Assembly: GCA_018136815.1 (NCBI GenBank) | Contig: CM030939.1 | Span: 620,001-684,000, forward strand | Direction of reading: 5' to 3' | Source of the DNA: Isochrysis galbana | Taxonomy: Eukaryota; Haptophyta; Isochrysidales; Isochrysidaceae | DNA length: 64,000 nt | Shown here: one piece after another, positions 61,497 through 64,000 of the stretch | Layout of the letters: every line of letters begins with the position of its first letter | Numbering within the stretch: position 1 is the first letter of the stretch | The notes under the pieces: generated by a model | Told to the model about the DNA's origin: nothing | Databases searched by the model: none | What the model saw: the letters and a program-made list of their open reading frames with translations, nothing else | Position numbers and translations under genes: made by a program

Positions 61497-63487
61497 GTGC
61501 GTGTCGCAGAGCAAGCGCGCAAGCGCGCTACGCGAAATGGGTCGCGTCGGCGACAGTCAAACGCAGCGCTGGGACAGGGCCAAGGCGGTGGGCAGCAGCT
61601 GCAGCGCGCCCACCCGCGCGAGCTTCACACGCTGCTCCCTCGCCTTCTCCGTCCCCTCTTCTCCCTGGAGTGGAGTGAGTGGCGGCCGGCGGCTCTCGCT
61701 CTCGCAGAGGTTGCTGCAGGAGTACACTGGGGCTCCACAGGCGACGGAAGAGGTGGAGGGAGGCGGCGGAGCACGCAGCACGCGCTGATGCCGCTGGCGC
61801 CTGGCTCTCCTTCGCCTCCTTCTCGAGGAGGACAGTGCTGGCCGCGGAAAGACGGCTGCTCGCCTCGTCAGGCGTCGAGTTTGAGAAAGGCGATGAGCTG
61901 GGCGGCTTGGCGAGAGAGAGGCTGCTCAGGCAGAGAAAGGTGCTGCTGCAGCAGCTTGGCATGGAGAATATGGCGAGGGCGCTTGAGGGTGCCCGCTGGG
62001 GCTCGTTCCGGGAGAGGTCAGCGGTGGTGATGCGGGCGGAGGAGAGCAAGGGCGATGGAGCAGTGGCAGCAGTTGCAGAGCTCTGTGCTTCTCAGGCAGA
62101 AGCGTCAACTTCCCGCGGGCATTCGGCACCCAAGGATCGAGGTCGGGCGAGGGCTGGAGCCTGACAGCGGTGTGCCAGTCGCCGCGCTAAGCCGCTGCCC
62201 CGCTCCCTCTCGCGCGCGCGCAGGTGCTGTGGAGGAGGTCCTTGATGAACGCGGCAAATGCCGCGGCGCCGGCCGCTGCGAGCTCTCAGCGCGCCGCCGC
62301 ATGGGCCGGGCATGCTGGAGACAACGCGGTTTCGCGAGCGCTCGAGACCTCAGGTGCGGCGTCAGGTACGATCTTGGTCTTCACCCTAGCTACGTGTGCG
62401 ACGTGCTCCGTGTGCCGCCCATAACTCAAGCTGCCTCTGGCTATGCCGGCCAAGGCGTGCGCGAGGCGCGGCGTCGGCGCTATCGTGGCGCTTACGGCGC
62501 CGTCAGCCGGCAACGGACACGAAACGACCGGCCGAAGGCGACGGCGCGCCGCCCGACGCCAAGCATCAGACGACCGAGCCGGTGGAGGCAACCGATCCGG
62601 CCGACTGGATGGAGTCGGAAGCGTGGCCATTCGAGCCACTGTGCGCCAAGCTGCGCTGCTCGCTCTTCCATCCAAGGAGGGAGTAACGGCACCGCACGGC
62701 GGCCGGGATGCGCTCCCTCCTCCGCTCGCACGGGCGGATGGCCGGCGCGGTGGGTGGCGTGCGCAGCTGCATCTCGGCGCAGCTGCAGGCTCAGTGGCTC
62801 GAGGACTGAGCCATCCGGCTGCTCTAGATGCTGGCGCTCGACTGCTCCGGCGACTGGGCGGCGGGTGACCGCTTGACAGCGCACGTGCTTGACATCGCCA
62901 CGCATGCGCTCGCGACGGTCGCCCAGCCGATGGCTGCCGAGACCACCGCTTCGGTGGCGGGAGTGCATCTCACAATAACGGCCGAGACGATGTAGGAGAT
63001 GCGGCATGGCGCGCGCTGCTCGCGCTCAAGTACTTGCTCGCCCTGCGGGCCGAACCTGCTCGATGGGCTGCTGCCTGCGCCTGCGGCGCAACTCGTGGAC
63101 GCGCTCACTGACAACGACGTGCATGCGGCGGCGGCCGCCGCACTGTTCGGCGTGGCGGGCCACCTGTGCGAGCGCGTGCCTGTACTGCTGCCCCGGCTCG
63201 TAGGCGCGCTCTGGGCGGCGCTCCGCTGACTCGACGACCTCACCTCCTCGACCGCCACAATGATGATGCTGTGCGCGCGCCTCTGCGATGAGTTGCCATG
63301 CGCGCAGCTTGCCGCCGCCGCTCCGCCACCCGACGACACTGTCGCGCTCGGTGCGCTCGGTGCGCTAGCATGCGCATGCGCACGCCATGCCACCGACGGC
63401 GGAAGCCGGTGGCTCCTCGAACTCTCGCCCGGGGCTATCCGAGCACTTCGGTGCGGTAGGAGTAAATGCTTTGGATCGCCCAACTAG
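61497..63487 (+). pseudogene. BTAF1/Mot1-like N-terminal region, decayed
   Basis: The order of recognisable pieces follows the N-terminal half of BTAF1 (Mot1/TAF172), the SWI2/SNF2 ATPase that removes TBP from DNA. First comes HPRELHTLLPRLLRPLFSLE (first HEAT repeat), then SSGVEFEKGDELGGLARERL and LRQRKVLLQQLGMENMARAL (61850-61990). Next is EAWPFEPLCAKLRCSLFHPR (62615-62680), followed by SLLRSHGRMAG, a run near WLED and DRLTAHVLDIATHALATVAQ, and LLDGLLPAPAAQLVDALTDN (63050). LDDLTSST closes the recognisable part. From 62396 to 63487 one frame holds, broken by stops at 62684 (TAA), 62807 (TGA), 62825 (TAG), 62993 (TAG) and 63227 (TGA); the first piece is in another frame. All three stop types occur, so recoding is unlikely. 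The C-terminal ATPase is absent; repeat R1 begins at 63514. Confidence 0.65.
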
Positions 63488-63513
63488 CGCTGGACGAGGC
63501 CTCCAGTCATTGC

Positions 63514-63676
63514 GTCAGAGTTTTATTGTTGTGTTAGTATAACCTTACTGCTGCGGGACCGTAGCCCTTCGACGGCAACGGAGCCCCTACCCCGCGATGG
63601 GGGTGTGCGCGGTTGGCGCATGGCTCGTCCGGTGTATGTGGCTAGGAATGCTAGCTAACAAGATGTCATACGACGA
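63514..63676 (+). repeat. Dispersed repeat R1, copy 3
   Basis: Same start (GTCAGAGTTTTATTG) and order as the copy at 52244, but only one copy of the terminal unit, ending at ATACGACG. It begins about 25 bp after the last recognisable BTAF1 frame. Confidence 0.85.
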
Positions 63677-64000
63677 GAGGGTGCAACCTCAGGTTTGGTT
63701 GTTTTTTCGGCAAGTGTCCCCATGTGGACGGTATAAGTTCTACTTGCAGGACCCCCTCATTAAAGTACAAAAGTGCAGGTTTTAGATGGTAGTCTGACGA
63801 GCCGGCACCGTATGTATGTGCGCAGCAGTTGAAAGAAGTGCCAGAAGCGGGCCCACGCTAGAACTGGGCGTGCGTGTCCGCTTTATCGTTGGGCGCTTAG
63901 GTGCGGGGTTTGCCTCCGCGCGCGCCAGAATGCGGGCTCGGCCCCACCTGCCACCCGTCTGCACCCATGCCTCCCCTCCATATGTGGACAGATATTCACC
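63677..64000. other. No recognisable gene
   Basis: Short frames only; the last ~45 bases (TATGTGGACAGA...) weakly resemble 14200-14232. Confidence 0.35.

Noticed and set aside
61497-63487. Alternative genetic code to explain the stops in the BTAF1-like frame
   Set aside because: TAA, TAG and TGA all occur inside it, while the prenyltransferase, SGNH and other genes use normal stops and have none internally.

Overview
The window is nuclear DNA of a GC-rich eukaryote, most likely a haptophyte-type alga with a secondary plastid. The reasons are as follows. A homogentisate prenyltransferase gene (57899-59843, minus) is split into five exons and begins with a signal peptide followed by a transit-like stretch. 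Introns are short GT-AG introns, several with GTGCG donors. Genes with relatives in marine algae occur (SGNH hydrolases, a sulfotransferase joined to WSC domains, DUF285/BspA repeats, a 2OG oxygenase). The sequence is also crowded with non-LTR, Ty3 and DNA transposons nested in each other. The taxon is inference; no rRNA or organellar marker is present.

Layout. 1-5.5 kb: an LTR scrap, a LINE reverse transcriptase fragment split by a TTA-tailed insertion with a 16-bp target duplication, a frameshifted SGNH hydrolase gene, then mostly empty sequence. 5.5-20.6 kb: two almost identical SGNH hydrolase genes on the arms of a 2,094-bp inverted duplication; the 10.95-kb spacer holds a LINE copy inside a transposase relic, a Ty3 protease scrap, microsatellites and a short LINE derivative. 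20.6-27.5 kb: a hAT-like element with TIRs and a 7-bp target duplication, itself interrupted by a LINE derivative carrying foreign sequence. 27.5-34.9 kb: a frameshifted glycosyltransferase-like gene, LINE pieces, a sulfotransferase-WSC gene interrupted by one stop codon, and a chimeric open frame joining a small membrane protein, an IS5-like transposase end and a Fanzor/TnpB-like zinc-finger end. 34.9-44.8 kb: a young Ty3/gypsy chromovirus with 848-bp LTRs, TG...CA ends and an ATATT target duplication. 45-50 kb: LINE pieces, a 2OG oxygenase-like gene and a diverged LTR fragment. 50-57.4 kb: a second copy of the small membrane protein gene, a three-exon coiled-coil gene, then a more AT-rich block with a three-repeat cysteine protein, an IS5-like fragment, a two-module DUF285 protein and a charged protein with DVKAP repeats. 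57.9-64 kb: the tocopherol/plastoquinone prenyltransferase gene, a ~550-bp CT tract and a BTAF1/Mot1 pseudogene.

The only recognisable metabolic assignment is the plastid prenyltransferase. The SGNH, sulfotransferase-WSC, glycosyltransferase-like and oxygenase genes would fit surface glycan modification, but they are scattered and several are broken, so no operon-like or pathway unit is claimed. All coordinates and comparisons were made by eye.
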